Below are positions 17,820 to 26,715 of a stretch of DNA of 64,000 nt, in pieces. How positions within the stretch are numbered: position 1 is the first letter of the stretch; every line of letters starts with the position of its first letter. The notes under the pieces were generated by a model that was not told the DNA's origin, did not search any database, and worked only from the letters and a program-made list of their open reading frames with translations. The position numbers and the translations under genes were made by a program. The DNA comes from Candidatus Sulfurimonas marisnigri (GTDB lineage Bacteria; Campylobacterota; Campylobacteria; Campylobacterales; Sulfurimonadaceae): NCBI RefSeq assembly GCF_015265475.1, contig NZ_CP054493.1:248001-312000 (forward strand), given 5' to 3'.

Positions 17820-17848
17820 TTTAATTAGACTTAATAAAGGGATTAGTT

Positions 17849-19681
17849 TTGAAGATAGAAAAGTTTCTCATTGGAGTATTGTTACTTCTTAGCCTATTAG
17901 CAATTGCTATATTTTTTAGTAAAGGTAGTAGTGCTGCAGTTACAAGTAGTTTGACAGAAGTGGAAGTCAACCGCATGCAGGATGTTAGTATCACTGAAGC
18001 CTCCGTAGAAGTTGTATCTCTTAAAAAAATATCCAAAGAAAATAACACTACACTTTCAAAAAAAACCACAAATATCGATCTTGTAAAAGCTACCAGGTTA
18101 GTCCCCCCAATAAAAAAAGTGGCTAAAAAAGCAGTTAAAAATACTTCACGTTTCAAATCCAAGCAGATAACCCATAAAGGGAAAAAATATTTAACAGTGA
18201 AATCACCATATACAAAACGTATTTGGTTAGACAGAAATTTGGGTGCATATAAAGTATGCTCATCATTTGACGATAAAGCTTGTTATGGAGACCACTATCA
18301 ATGGGGTAGAAACAGCGATGGACATCAAAATGCCTCTAGTACTACAGCACCAGAACAGGCTACAGATGTAAATATGGCAGGAGTCAGTTTTATAACTACA
18401 TCAACCTCTCCTTATGATTGGACACAGACAGATAATAGCGGGAAGCAAAGAGCTAAAAACTGGTCCAAAGCAGATGGTACTTCTGTTTGTCCGGTTGGGT
18501 ATCGTGTGCCAACCATTATTGAGTTAGAATCTGAAACAATAGGAAGTTCAAAGGGTATGTCAAACAATAAAGCAGCCTATACTAACTTCCTAAAGTTTCC
18601 GTCTTCTGGAAATAGCTTTTACGGTGCAGGCTCATCAGGCAATGTCGGTTCTAGTGGCTTCGTATGGTCAAGTGATTCTAATGGCTCTAATTCAGGGGCT
18701 CTGCACTTTAGTTCTAGCACTGCTTACATTGGATATGATGCTCGTGCACTTGGCTTTAGTGTTCGTTGCATCCAAGATAAGACATTACCGACTGCATCTA
18801 AAACAGCAAATGCCGGAGTTGATCAAACAGTTATGGACGGAACAACAGTCAAGCTAATTGCTTCAGGAGGCAGTAACAGCAAAGGAACTATCGCAAACTA
18901 TACATGGAAAGAAAATGCAAAAGTGTTGTCTACCAAGAAATCTTTTTCAAAATCAAACTTTTCATTGGGGGTTCACAATATAACTTTAACTGTTGTTTAT
19001 AAAGATGGGACTTCTTCCTCGGATAGGGTTATTGTAACAGTAGTGGAGTTTATTTCACAGATAATTACTCATAAAGATTTAGAATACAAAACCCTACTAT
19101 CCCCACATACAAAGCGTGTTTGGCTTGATAGAAACTTGGGTGCTATTCGAGTGTGTAAAGCTCTTTATGACAAATCGTGTTACGGTGACTATTATCAATG
19201 GGGGAGAAATAGTGATGGACATCAAAAAGGCAAAAGTTTTAAAACATCACTTATGTCTACTGATTTAAAGAGTGCAGGTAATAATTTTATTACTGATAAC
19301 GGGAAACATAGTTTTGATTGGACAGTACTAGATAGTGATGGAAGTATGAGAAGTGCAAATTGGTCTGCAACGGATGGACATTCTATTTGTCCAGTTGGAT
19401 ATCGTGTGCCAACTATTACTGAGATAGAAGCTGAAACAACAGGGAGTTCAAAAGGCATGTTAAACAATAAAGTAGCATATGCTAACTTCTTAAAAATACC
19501 ATCTTCTGGTTACAGAAGTGGTGAGAGTGGGTCGTTGGATGGTCGTGGTTCGTACGGTGTTGTGTGGTCAACCAGTGCAAGTGGTGCTTACTCTGGCGCT
19601 CTTCACTTCAGCTCAAATGATGCTGATATTGGTAATTTTAATCGAGCAGACGGGATTACCGTTAGGTGCATAGGAAAATAG
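17849..19681 (+). CDS. double FISUMP-domain protein with central PKD-like domain
   Basis: A 610-residue surface or periplasmic protein. The start is a TTG at 17849 with AAAGGGA before it. Residues 5-25 form a hydrophobic anchor or signal peptide, then a Lys/Thr-rich linker. Two copies of a FISUMP-type (Fibrobacter succinogenes major paralogous) domain follow, at about 105-310 and 403-610. Both have IWLDRNLG/VWLDRNLG, a DKxCYGDxYQWGRNSDGHQ block and CPVGYRVPT. Between them (about 313-402) is a PKD-like beta domain (NAGVDQTVMDGT to VIVTVVEF). Binding of a surface ligand or polysaccharide is a guess from domain type. Confidence 0.85.
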   Translation: MKIEKFLIGVLLLLSLLAIAIFFSKGSSAAVTSSLTEVEVNRMQDVSITEASVEVVSLKKISKENNTTLSKKTTNIDLVKATRLVPPIKKVAKKAVKNTSRFKSKQITHKGKKYLTVKSPYTKRIWLDRNLGAYKVCSSFDDKACYGDHYQWGRNSDGHQNASSTTAPEQATDVNMAGVSFITTSTSPYDWTQTDNSGKQRAKNWSKADGTSVCPVGYRVPTIIELESETIGSSKGMSNNKAAYTNFLKFPSSGNSFYGAGSSGNVGSSGFVWSSDSNGSNSGALHFSSSTAYIGYDARALGFSVRCIQDKTLPTASKTANAGVDQTVMDGTTVKLIASGGSNSKGTIANYTWKENAKVLSTKKSFSKSNFSLGVHNITLTVVYKDGTSSSDRVIVTVVEFISQIITHKDLEYKTLLSPHTKRVWLDRNLGAIRVCKALYDKSCYGDYYQWGRNSDGHQKGKSFKTSLMSTDLKSAGNNFITDNGKHSFDWTVLDSDGSMRSANWSATDGHSICPVGYRVPTITEIEAETTGSSKGMLNNKVAYANFLKIPSSGYRSGESGSLDGRGSYGVVWSTSASGAYSGALHFSSNDADIGNFNRADGITVRCIGK

Positions 19682-19713
19682 AGCTAAAACACTTTTAAAT
19701 CAAGGTCTGAGTT

Positions 19714-20463
19714 TTATTTCATAAAAGCTATAAGTGAAGCAGTAACTGCAACATTTAAAGATTCAACTCCTCTGTTCATAGGGATAGAGATGGAGTTATT
19801 ACAAAGTTTTTCAACCTCTTTTGAAACGCCGTCACTCTCATTTCCTAAAACAAATATTGACCTATCGCTCTTTTGCACATCATATATACTACTCTTTGCA
19901 TGTGAAGAGAGGAGATAGATATTTGTATCTTCTAAATCTTTGAGAATCTCATCAAGAGTGTTGCAGTAATATATTGGAAGTTTAAAAAGCGTTCCGGCAC
20001 TCGCTTTTATAACAAGTGGAGATATTTTTGCAGAACTCTTTTTAGGAAGAATTATTCCATCAACATACCCACCCGCACATGAACGAATAATCATCCCAAG
20101 GTTTTGAGGGTTTTGTATGCCATCAAGAGCCAGAAGTTTAAAGCTTTTTAGATCTTTTATCTCTTTAGCATTTTTGTAAGAGTTTGCGATAATGTCAATT
20201 GCAACACCTTGGTCTTGCTTTGCGTTTTTACTAATTCTACTAAGTGCATTTTTGTCGTGGTAAGTTACAGTAATATCTCTTTTTTTAGCAAGAGACAATA
20301 TAGTTTCTACGGCACCATCCGTTTTGTTTGAGTTTGACATGTGAAGTTTATGAATTTCAATAGTTTCATCTTGTAAAACTTCTATAACTACATTTCTGCC
20401 ATACAGAGTTATGATTTTATCGAAATATGCTTTTTTATCTAAATACTCTTTTGAATCTTGCAA
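19714..20463 (-). CDS. TrmH family rRNA 2'-O-ribose methyltransferase (RlmB-like)
   Basis: A SpoU/TrmH-class enzyme that methylates a ribose 2'-OH in RNA with S-adenosylmethionine through a knotted fold. The three motifs are present: LDGIQNPQNLGMIIRSC, FVLGNESDGVS and SIPMNRGVESLNVAVTASL. It has 249 residues, with an N-terminal RNA-binding part (to about 85) as in RlmB, which modifies G2251 of 23S rRNA; that exact target is likely but not certain. The start is TTG at 20463 with AAAGG upstream. It converges on the FISUMP gene with a 32-base gap. Confidence 0.88.
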   Translation of the reverse strand: MQDSKEYLDKKAYFDKIITLYGRNVVIEVLQDETIEIHKLHMSNSNKTDGAVETILSLAKKRDITVTYHDKNALSRISKNAKQDQGVAIDIIANSYKNAKEIKDLKSFKLLALDGIQNPQNLGMIIRSCAGGYVDGIILPKKSSAKISPLVIKASAGTLFKLPIYYCNTLDEILKDLEDTNIYLLSSHAKSSIYDVQKSDRSIFVLGNESDGVSKEVEKLCNNSISIPMNRGVESLNVAVTASLIAFMK

Positions 20464-20565
20464 ATTAAGCCTTTTAATTATGTAAGTAGAATTTTACACT
20501 ATTTTTAAGCCATCTCACTTGGAATATTTTATTTACTCTCTATCGCTCACGGCGTATGTAGAAAA

Positions 20566-21054
20566 TTAACTATACATTTTAGGATAATCAAAAGATATAA
20601 GTTTTGCATTTTTAGAACTAATCTCACTCCACTTTTTGCAATCAAACTCAATTTCAACAATTCCACATGTAGGAATGTTTTCATCTAAGCCGACTAAGCT
20701 TTCAGCTAGCATATTCAGTCCTGGGTTATGGCCAAAAATGAAAACAACACTATCCTCTTTGTTCAGTTTTTTCATTACATATAGAAGAGTGTCGTCATTA
20801 GCCTCATATATGTTTTCATCATAAGTAATAGGCTTGGTGAAATTAATATTTTTTGCAATATTTTGTGCAGTTGTTTTTGCTCTTAGTGCGGGGCTTGATA
20901 TTATTGCATCTGGAGATACCTTTTTGCCTTTTAGTACTTTACCCATTAATGGAGCATCCACTCTGCCTCTTTTGTTTAAAGGTCTATCGAAATCGCTTAA
21001 TGAAGAGTCTTTCCAGCTCGATTTTGCATGTCTTATAATGTATAGTTTTTTCAT
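20566..21054 (-). CDS. SixA-like histidine phosphatase family protein
   Basis: About 162 residues with the RHAKSSW motif at the very N-terminus, the phosphate-accepting RHG-like histidine of the phosphoglycerate-mutase/SixA superfamily, and a second histidine in FGHNPGLNML. DFDRPLNKRG is typical of the SixA branch, which removes phosphate from phosphohistidine proteins. I start it at ATG 21054 so the catalytic strand is N-terminal as in the family; an ATG at 21105 in the same frame would add 17 residues. It has no obvious partner nearby. Confidence 0.85.
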   Translation of the reverse strand: MKKLYIIRHAKSSWKDSSLSDFDRPLNKRGRVDAPLMGKVLKGKKVSPDAIISSPALRAKTTAQNIAKNINFTKPITYDENIYEANDDTLLYVMKKLNKEDSVVFIFGHNPGLNMLAESLVGLDENIPTCGIVEIEFDCKKWSEISSKNAKLISFDYPKMYS

Positions 21055-21177
21055 AAAGGTATTTGACTGGAACTTTGCTAAAGCCTTGCTTAAAACACGA
21101 GACATACTACAAAATATGTTATAGTGTTAAATAGTTATAACAATAAATTATGTTTATTTAATTAGTGAGGTATAAAA

Positions 21178-23295
21178 ATGAGTACACAATACACTTGCCC
21201 TATGCACCCTGAAATACTCCAAGACTATGCAGGCTCTTGCCCTAAATGTGGAATGGCGCTTGAAGCGACAAACGCAAAAGTAGAAGAAAAAAATGAAGAA
21301 CTCATAGATATGAGTCGCCGTTTTTGGTTTAGTCTTGCTTTTTCTATACCTGTTTTTGTATTGGCGATGAGTGCTGATATGTTCTTAAATCTTTTACCTA
21401 ATGGAGTAAGCATGAAGATTGTTCAGTGGACTCAGTTTTTCTTGGCAACACCTGTTGTATTATGGGGAGGTTTGCCATTTTTTACTCGCGGCTATCAATC
21501 TTTACTGACTCACAACTTAAATATGTTTACCCTTATAACACTTGGGGTTTTGGTTGCGTGGACATACAGTGTAGCTGCTCTGTTAATGCCGCAGATTTTC
21601 CCACTCACTATGCATATGAATGATGGTTTAGTGCATGTCTATTTTGAAGCAGCAGCTGTAATAACTACGCTGGTACTTTTAGGGCAGGTATTAGAGTTAA
21701 AAGCACGCTCAAAAACGAATATGGCAATTGGGCTTTTGCTGGGGCTTGCTCCAAACATAGCACGAATTATCAGAGATAGTGGAGCAGAGGAAGATATAGA
21801 GCTTGATAAAGTAAAAGTCGGAGATATCTTGCGTATCCGTCCAGGGGAAAAAGTACCTGTTGACGGGACGGTCGTAGAGGGGGAGAGTAATGTTGATGAG
21901 TCTATGGTTACGGGTGAACCCGTTGGAGTTAAAAAGTTTAAAGGTGAGAAGCTTATAGGTGCAACGGTTAATACAAATGGCAGTTTGCTTATGAGAGCAG
22001 AAAAAATTGGTGCAGATACGCTGCTTTCTCAAATAATAGATATGGTGTCAGAGGCACAACGTTCGCGCGCACCTATACAAAAATTGGTTGATATTGTTGC
22101 AGGTTATTTTGTACAAACCGTACTGGCTGTTGCTCTTATTACATTTGTTATTTAGTGGATATTTGGACCTGAGCCACGTTTAGCATATGCAATGATTAGT
22201 GCAGTTTCCGTTTTAATTATCGCATGTCCATGTGCTCTTGGTCTTGCTACACCTATCTCTATTATGGTTGGAACTGGACGTGGTGCTATGGCTGGAGTTT
22301 TAATAAAAAATGCCGAGGCGTTAGAGATAATGGAAAAAGTAGACACCTTGGTAGTAGATAAAACAGGGACTCTAACAGAGGGAAAACCTAAACTTATAAC
22401 TATACATGTAGAAGAGGGATTTAGCGAAAATGAACTCCTACGACTTGGAGCAAGTTTAGAGCTCTCTAGTGAACACCCTTTAGCAGAGGCAATAGTAAAT
22501 GGTGCAAAAGAGCGAAATATTACACTTGTTAGGGCGAATAACTTTAACTCCATAAGCGGAATGGGTATAACAGGCGAAGTTGATGGAGAAGCAGTTGCAG
22601 TAGGTAATATAAAACTCTTAGAGAGTCTAAATATTGATATACAAGAGCTTTGCAAGGGAGCAGAGAATGAACGCTTGGATGGAAAGATAGTAATGCTAAT
22701 TTCTGTTGGTTCAAAAGCATCGGGCTTTTTTGCCGTCGCTGACCCCATAAAAGAGTCTACAACAGAAGCAATCCGCGATCTACATGTTGAAGGTATAAAA
22801 GTTGTAATGCTAACAGGTGATAGCCGTGCGACGGCAGAAGCTATTGCAAGGAAATTAGGGATAGATGATGTACATGCAGAGGTGTTGCCAAATGAAAAAG
22901 CCTTAGTTATTAAAGAGCTTCAATCACAAGGTCATATTGTTGCTATGGCTGGTGATGGGATAAACGATGCTCCAGCACTTGCTCAGGCACATGTTGGTAT
23001 TGCAATGGGAACGGGAACTGATGTGGCTATGCAGAGTGCCGGGGTGACTCTGATAAAGGGTGATTTACGAGGCATAGTTAGAGCAAGGGTATTAAGTAGA
23101 GCGACAATGCGAAATATTAGACAAAATCTCTTCTTCGCCTTTTTTTACAACACGGCAGGAATTCCAATTGCCGCCGGATTATTGTATCCGTTTTTTGGAA
23201 TACTCCTCTCGCCAATGATTGCAGCAGCAGCGATGAGTTTTAGTTCAGTTTCTGTAATCGCAAACTCACTCAGACTAAGAGGAGTGAAACTATAA
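21178..23295 (+). pseudogene. copper-translocating P-type ATPase interrupted by an in-frame amber codon
   Basis: One reading frame encodes a whole heavy-metal P1B ATPase of about 705 residues, but TAG at 22153-22155 cuts it. The first part (325 residues) has an N-terminal CPMHP...CPKCGM metal-binding motif, four membrane segments and the TGEP actuator. The second part, open from ATG 22192, has CPC ([12 protein letters not shown]), [27 protein letters not shown] and the last membrane helices. The stop stands where homologues have Trp before the IFGPEP segment, so TGG to TAG is the simplest change. The catalytic half lacks the actuator, so neither piece should pump alone. It is unclear whether this is a true mutation or a sequencing error. 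Confidence 0.85.
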
Positions 23296-23309
23296 GTAAG
23301 AGCGAGTTG

Positions 23310-24038
23310 TTAGTTCGTTATGTTGTAAACAATTTCAGTTTTGTTTTTAATAACTGTAATCTCTTCAACGCTTAGTCCATCTATCTCCAGAGCCATAAAC
23401 TCTTCCATCGAGTTTATATTGTTTTGCGCAACTGCTCTTAAAACTAAACCTCTATATGCTTTTGCCCAATGACTTACGGTTTTACCACCTTTTAAAAACT
23501 TCATAGTCGTATATGGTTTTGTGACTTTGTAAAATTTATCGTAATAACCTGCACGAAGGTCCAAAATCTCACTCTTTGCAAGATATAAGTCTAGTTGATA
23601 TGAAAATCTATCTTTATAGAATCTGTCTGGTATAAATTTGCCGACATCATTCCCCTGTTTAACTTTATAGTTAGCTATAGTATCTCCGCCAAGTATAGGA
23701 CCATAAAGGTTTGAAAAAATTATTGTGTTTGACTTTATATACTCTTGTGATTTCTCATCAAGTGAATCAAAGTCAAGATACTCATAAGCAACACCTTGAT
23801 ATCTCTCAACCGCACACATAAGAGGTGAGTTAAAGATATCATTAATATAAGGTTTACAGTCACTAAACTTTTTAAATCCGAATAGTTCTTTTATTGTTTC
23901 TTCATCACCACGCTTAAGTATATTGTTATATTCATTTAAAATATTTTCTCTGGCGCTGTTTGATCCAAGTATCTCTTTTGCGTATTCACTACCACCACTT
24001 GCTTTTCCCTCGGCGGGAGAAAATAATATTTTTAACAT
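23310..24038 (-). CDS. yaaA: YaaA family protein (peroxide stress response)
   Basis: A 242-residue member of the YaaA (DUF328) family; in Escherichia coli YaaA lowers free iron and protects DNA and proteins during peroxide stress. Family features here are the N-terminal LFSPAEGK, AVERYQGVAYEYL, SNLYGPILGGD and the KFYKVTKPYTTMKFL block. GAAGGT lies upstream of the ATG at 24038. It is convergent with the interrupted copper ATPase, 14 bases apart. The family name is firm; the role in this organism is inferred. Confidence 0.88.
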   Translation of the reverse strand: MLKILFSPAEGKASGGSEYAKEILGSNSARENILNEYNNILKRGDEETIKELFGFKKFSDCKPYINDIFNSPLMCAVERYQGVAYEYLDFDSLDEKSQEYIKSNTIIFSNLYGPILGGDTIANYKVKQGNDVGKFIPDRFYKDRFSYQLDLYLAKSEILDLRAGYYDKFYKVTKPYTTMKFLKGGKTVSHWAKAYRGLVLRAVAQNNINSMEEFMALEIDGLSVEEITVIKNKTEIVYNITN

Positions 24039-24252
24039 ATTTTAAACCTTCTTTGATAACTGAATGAAATTTTTTCTAATTGTAGCAATATAAATAGTAT
24101 AAAAAGAAAGAAATAAAATATTTTACAATAAATTAATCACATAAAACAAAAAAGTTTGGAAGTAATATGATATATAGAATCCCTAAATAAGGGTAAATAG
24201 TAATCAGTTTTATGTAAAAAATCAAATATTAAGTATTTTTGATAAATTACTC

Positions 24253-24281
24253 TTGACATTGAATATCTTTTGCACTATAAT
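24253..24281 (+). promoter_or_regulatory. strong promoter of the tRNA-tuf operon
   Basis: A consensus -35 TTGACA (24253-24258) and -10 TATAAT (24276-24281) are separated by 17 bases, ending 17 bases before the first tRNA. It is the most canonical promoter in the window. The 214 bases upstream (24039-24252) are AT-rich and hold nothing I could identify; runs of A there could act as an UP-like element. Confidence 0.85.
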
Positions 24282-24298
24282 TCTGGCTCAAATTCGAT

Positions 24299-24375
24299 GC
24301 CGACATAGCTCAGTTGGCTAGAGCAGTTGATTTGTAATCAACAGGCCCGGGGTTCGAATCCTCGTGTCGGCACCA
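24299..24375 (+). tRNA. tRNA-Thr (anticodon TGT)
   Basis: The acceptor stem GCCGACA pairs fully with TGTCGGC at 24365-24371, followed by A and an encoded CCA. The anticodon stem GTTGA/TCAAC holds the loop TTTGTAA with TGT at 24333-24335. GGTTCGAATCC forms the T-arm. It is the first gene of the operon. Confidence 0.97.
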
Positions 24376-24435
24376 TTGAATGCGAGAATATTAGAAACAG
24401 TGTTAGACCAGAAAAGACATTTATATAATGTAAAT

Positions 24436-24520
24436 GGTGAGATAGTCAAGTGGCCAACGACGGCGGACTGTAAATCCGCTCCCTACGGGTTCAGAGGTTC
24501 GACTCCTCTTCTCACCACCA
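24436..24520 (+). tRNA. tRNA-Tyr (anticodon GTA)
   Basis: An 85-base class II tRNA with a long variable arm. The acceptor stem GGTGAGA pairs with TCTCACC, the anticodon loop is CTGTAAA with GTA at 24470-24472, and CCA is encoded. Confidence 0.97.
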
Positions 24521-24534
24521 TTTCAATGGCACAT

Positions 24535-24611
24535 GCGGGCGTAGCTCAGTTGGCTAGAGCGTCAGCCTTCCAAGCTGAGGGTCGAGGGTTCGAGTCCCTT
24601 CACCCGCTCCA
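24535..24611 (+). tRNA. tRNA-Gly (anticodon TCC)
   Basis: The anticodon stem GTCAGCC-type arm carries the loop with TCC, followed by GGTTCGAGTCC and encoded CCA at 24609-24611. The acceptor stem GCGGGCG against CACCCGC leaves one C-A mismatch at the sixth pair; all other pairs form, so it is probably functional. Confidence 0.95.
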
Positions 24612-24773
24612 TTGAACAAAAACTTCTGGAAGCTGAAGTACAATTTCAACAAAAATTACTTCATATATAATATTTGTATATCAAATATCTATACAGCTTT
24701 AAATCTAATCAAAAAAACTAATAATAAAAATTATGCAATTATTGCTTGACTTAAATTTACAATTATACCAGAT

Positions 24774-24848
24774 GCTCTCGTGGCTCAGGGGTAGAGCACT
24801 TCCTTGGTAAGGAAGAGGCCGGCGGTTCAAATCCGCTCGTGAGCTCCA
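24774..24848 (+). tRNA. tRNA-Thr (anticodon GGT)
   Basis: The anticodon loop TTGGTAA has GGT at 24806-24808 between CTTCC and GGAAG. CCA is encoded at 24846-24848. The acceptor stem GCTCTCG/CGTGAGC has one T-T mismatch at the fifth pair. The 162 bases between this tRNA and tRNA-Gly hold no gene I can support. Confidence 0.95.
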
Positions 24849-24897
24849 TTTAATAAATAATAGTAAAAGTTTAAGCAATAATTGAATGATTTTTGGA

Positions 24898-24903
24898 TAT
24901 AAT
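24898..24903 (+). promoter_or_regulatory. putative -10 box for tuf
   Basis: TATAAT preceded by a T-run (GATTTTTGG), the usual look of Campylobacterota housekeeping promoters, 36 bases before the tuf start. No good -35 is present. It would add tuf transcription to that from the tRNA promoter. Confidence 0.5.
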
Positions 24904-24938
24904 TCCATTTCAATTCACAATAAAAGTCGGAGGACACT

Positions 24939-26138
24939 ATGGCAAAAGAAAAGTTTGAGCGTAATAAACCGCATGTAAACATTGGTACTATTGGTCACGT
25001 TGATCATGGTAAAACAACATTAACAGCAGCAATTACTGCAGTATTAGCAGTAACTAACGGTGCAGAGCTTATGGATTACGATGCAATCGATAACGCTCCA
25101 GAAGAGAGAGAGCGTGGTATTACTATCGCTACTTCACACGTAGAGTACGAAACAGATATTCGTCACTATGCACACGTTGATTGTCCAGGTCACGCGGATT
25201 ATGTTAAGAACATGATTACAGGTGCTGCTCAAATGGATGGTGCTATTCTTGTTGTTTCTGCAGCGGATGGCCCAATGCCACAAACACGTGAGCATATTCT
25301 TTTATCTAAGCAAATTGGTGTTCCTGCACTTGTTGTTTTTATGAACAAAGAAGATATGGTTGACGATGAAGAACTTCTAGAATTAGTTGAGATGGAAATT
25401 CGTGAACTTTTGGATATGTATGATTTCCCAGGTGATGATACTCCAATTACTGCAGGTTCTGCAACTATGGCTCTTGCTGAAGCAAAAAGTGGTACTTTAG
25501 GTGAGTGGTCAGCTAAGATTCAACAACTAATGAAAACAGTTGATGAGTTTATTCCTGAGCCTCCTCGTGAGACTGATAAAGATTTCTTAATGCCAGTTGA
25601 GGATGTTTTCTCAATATCTGGACGTGGTACTGTTGTTACAGGTCGTATCGAGCGTGGAACTATTAAAATTTCTGACAAAATTCAAATTGTTGGAATTAGA
25701 GATACTCAAGAGACTACAGTAACTGGTATAGAAATGTTCCGTAAAGAAATGGACGAAGCTCTTGCTGGTGATAACTGTGGTATTTTAGTTCGTGGTATCG
25801 GTAAAGATGATGTTGAGCGTGGTCAAGTACTTTGTAAGCCAGGTACTATTACTCCTCATACTAAATTTACAGCTGAAATCTATGTACTAAGTAAAGATGA
25901 GGGTGGTCGTCATACACCATTCTTCACTAATTACCGTCCACAATTTTATGTTCGTACAACAGATGTTACAGGTGCTATCACATTACCAGAAGGTACAGAG
26001 ATGGTTATGCCAGGTGACAATGTAGGTATAACTGTTGATTTAATTCACCCAATCGCTATGGAAAAAGGTACTAAGTTCGCAATCCGTGAGGGTGGAAGAA
26101 CTGTTGGTGCTGGTGTTGTAGCTGAGATTCTTGCTTAA
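24939..26138 (+). CDS. tuf: translation elongation factor Tu
   Basis: EF-Tu brings aminoacyl-tRNA to the ribosome as a GTP complex. It has 399 residues: GTPase domain with GHVDHGKTT (P-loop), [12 protein letters not shown] and the NKEDM base-recognition motif (M-N-K-E-D), then domains 2 and 3. A strong GGAGGAC site precedes the ATG. It follows Thr-Tyr-Gly-Thr tRNA genes, the same order as thrU-tyrU-glyT-thrT-tufB in Escherichia coli. No second tuf follows fusA in this window. A hairpin overlaps its stop codon. Confidence 0.98.
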   Translation: MAKEKFERNKPHVNIGTIGHVDHGKTTLTAAITAVLAVTNGAELMDYDAIDNAPEERERGITIATSHVEYETDIRHYAHVDCPGHADYVKNMITGAAQMDGAILVVSAADGPMPQTREHILLSKQIGVPALVVFMNKEDMVDDEELLELVEMEIRELLDMYDFPGDDTPITAGSATMALAEAKSGTLGEWSAKIQQLMKTVDEFIPEPPRETDKDFLMPVEDVFSISGRGTVVTGRIERGTIKISDKIQIVGIRDTQETTVTGIEMFRKEMDEALAGDNCGILVRGIGKDDVERGQVLCKPGTITPHTKFTAEIYVLSKDEGGRHTPFFTNYRPQFYVRTTDVTGAITLPEGTEMVMPGDNVGITVDLIHPIAMEKGTKFAIREGGRTVGAGVVAEILA

Positions 26139-26160
26139 TTCGGATTTTCCGAATAAGCAA
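26131..26160 (+). terminator. hairpin over the tuf stop codon
   Basis: TTGCTTAATTCGGA and TCCGAATAAGCAA pair over 13 bp with one bulged A, around a three-base TTT loop. The tuf stop (26136-26138) is inside the left arm. There is no T-run after it, so it may be a partial terminator or an mRNA-stability/processing element between tuf and rpmG. Confidence 0.6.
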
Positions 26161-26182
26161 AATCCTCTAAAAGGTTAATAAT

Positions 26183-26335
26183 ATGAGAGAAGCAATACAT
26201 TTAGGATGTGAAAAGTGTACTCGTCGTAACTATCACACAACTAAAAATAAAAAAACTCATACTGAAAAATTTTCAGTAAATAAATATTGTAAGTTTTGTC
26301 GTGAGCATACTGTTCACAAAGAGATGAAGCTGTAA
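26183..26335 (+). CDS. rpmG: 50S ribosomal protein L33
   Basis: A 50-residue large-subunit protein (MREAIHLGCEKC start). Two cysteine pairs, C9-C12 and C36-C39, make it the zinc-binding form. It lies 44 bases after tuf and before tRNA-Trp, a common place in this phylum. AAAGGTTAAT is upstream of the ATG. Confidence 0.95.
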   Translation: MREAIHLGCEKCTRRNYHTTKNKKTHTEKFSVNKYCKFCREHTVHKEMKL

Positions 26336-26389
26336 TATAGTTGCAATTTAAGCTCAAGTCTTTTGGCTTGACTTTATTGTTTGATGAAT

Positions 26390-26465
26390 AGGCGTGTAGC
26401 TCCAATGGTAGAGCACCGGATTCCAAATCCGGGTGCTGGGGGTTCGAGTCCCTCCACGCCTGCCA
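26390..26465 (+). tRNA. tRNA-Trp (anticodon CCA)
   Basis: The acceptor stem AGGCGTG pairs fully with CACGCCT, followed by G and encoded CCA. The anticodon loop TTCCAAA has CCA at 26423-26425. It sits between rpmG and secE. Confidence 0.97.
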
Positions 26466-26526
26466 CATTAATTATTTGTAAAGCTTTAGAGCTTTATCTG
26501 TAATTAATGACTATTAGGAAAGTTTA

Positions 26527-26706
26527 ATGAATTTAAATACACATATAAAAAATGCAAGACTAGAACTAAGCAAAGTTATTTTTCCTACTAAAGGTCAAGT
26601 TAAACAAGCTTATATATCAGTAGTAATAGTAGTAACAGTTATAGCTGCTTTCTTGGCTTTAGTTGATTTAGCAATGTCATCATTTATGTCAGCGATTTTA
26701 GGTTAA
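26527..26706 (+). CDS. secE: preprotein translocase subunit SecE
   Basis: A 59-residue inner-membrane protein with one membrane segment (about residues 29-50: YISVVIVVTVIAAFLALVDL). The preceding amphipathic helix KVIFPTKGQVKQA corresponds to the conserved 'W/F-P-T-...' region of SecE. This short, single-helix form is usual outside the gamma group. It clamps SecY in the translocase. It lies 9 bases before nusG, the classical secE-nusG pair. Confidence 0.95.
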   Translation: MNLNTHIKNARLELSKVIFPTKGQVKQAYISVVIVVTVIAAFLALVDLAMSSFMSAILG

Positions 26707-26715
26707 GGGATAATA

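Noticed and set aside
18160-19680. The two similar halves of the FISUMP gene as a transposon or tandem array
   Set aside because: The likeness is a protein domain duplication inside one intact frame, with no insertion-sequence ends.
22153-22155. TAG read as pyrrolysine in the copper ATPase
   Set aside because: No pyrrolysine genes are visible, the family has Trp here, and the codon is a one-base change from TGG.
22152-22748. 198-codon minus-strand frame over the ATPase
   Set aside because: It is a shadow of the ATPase frame, low-complexity and without motifs.
24364-24615. 83-codon frame across the tRNA genes
   Set aside because: It is made of tRNA-Thr, tRNA-Tyr and tRNA-Gly sequence.
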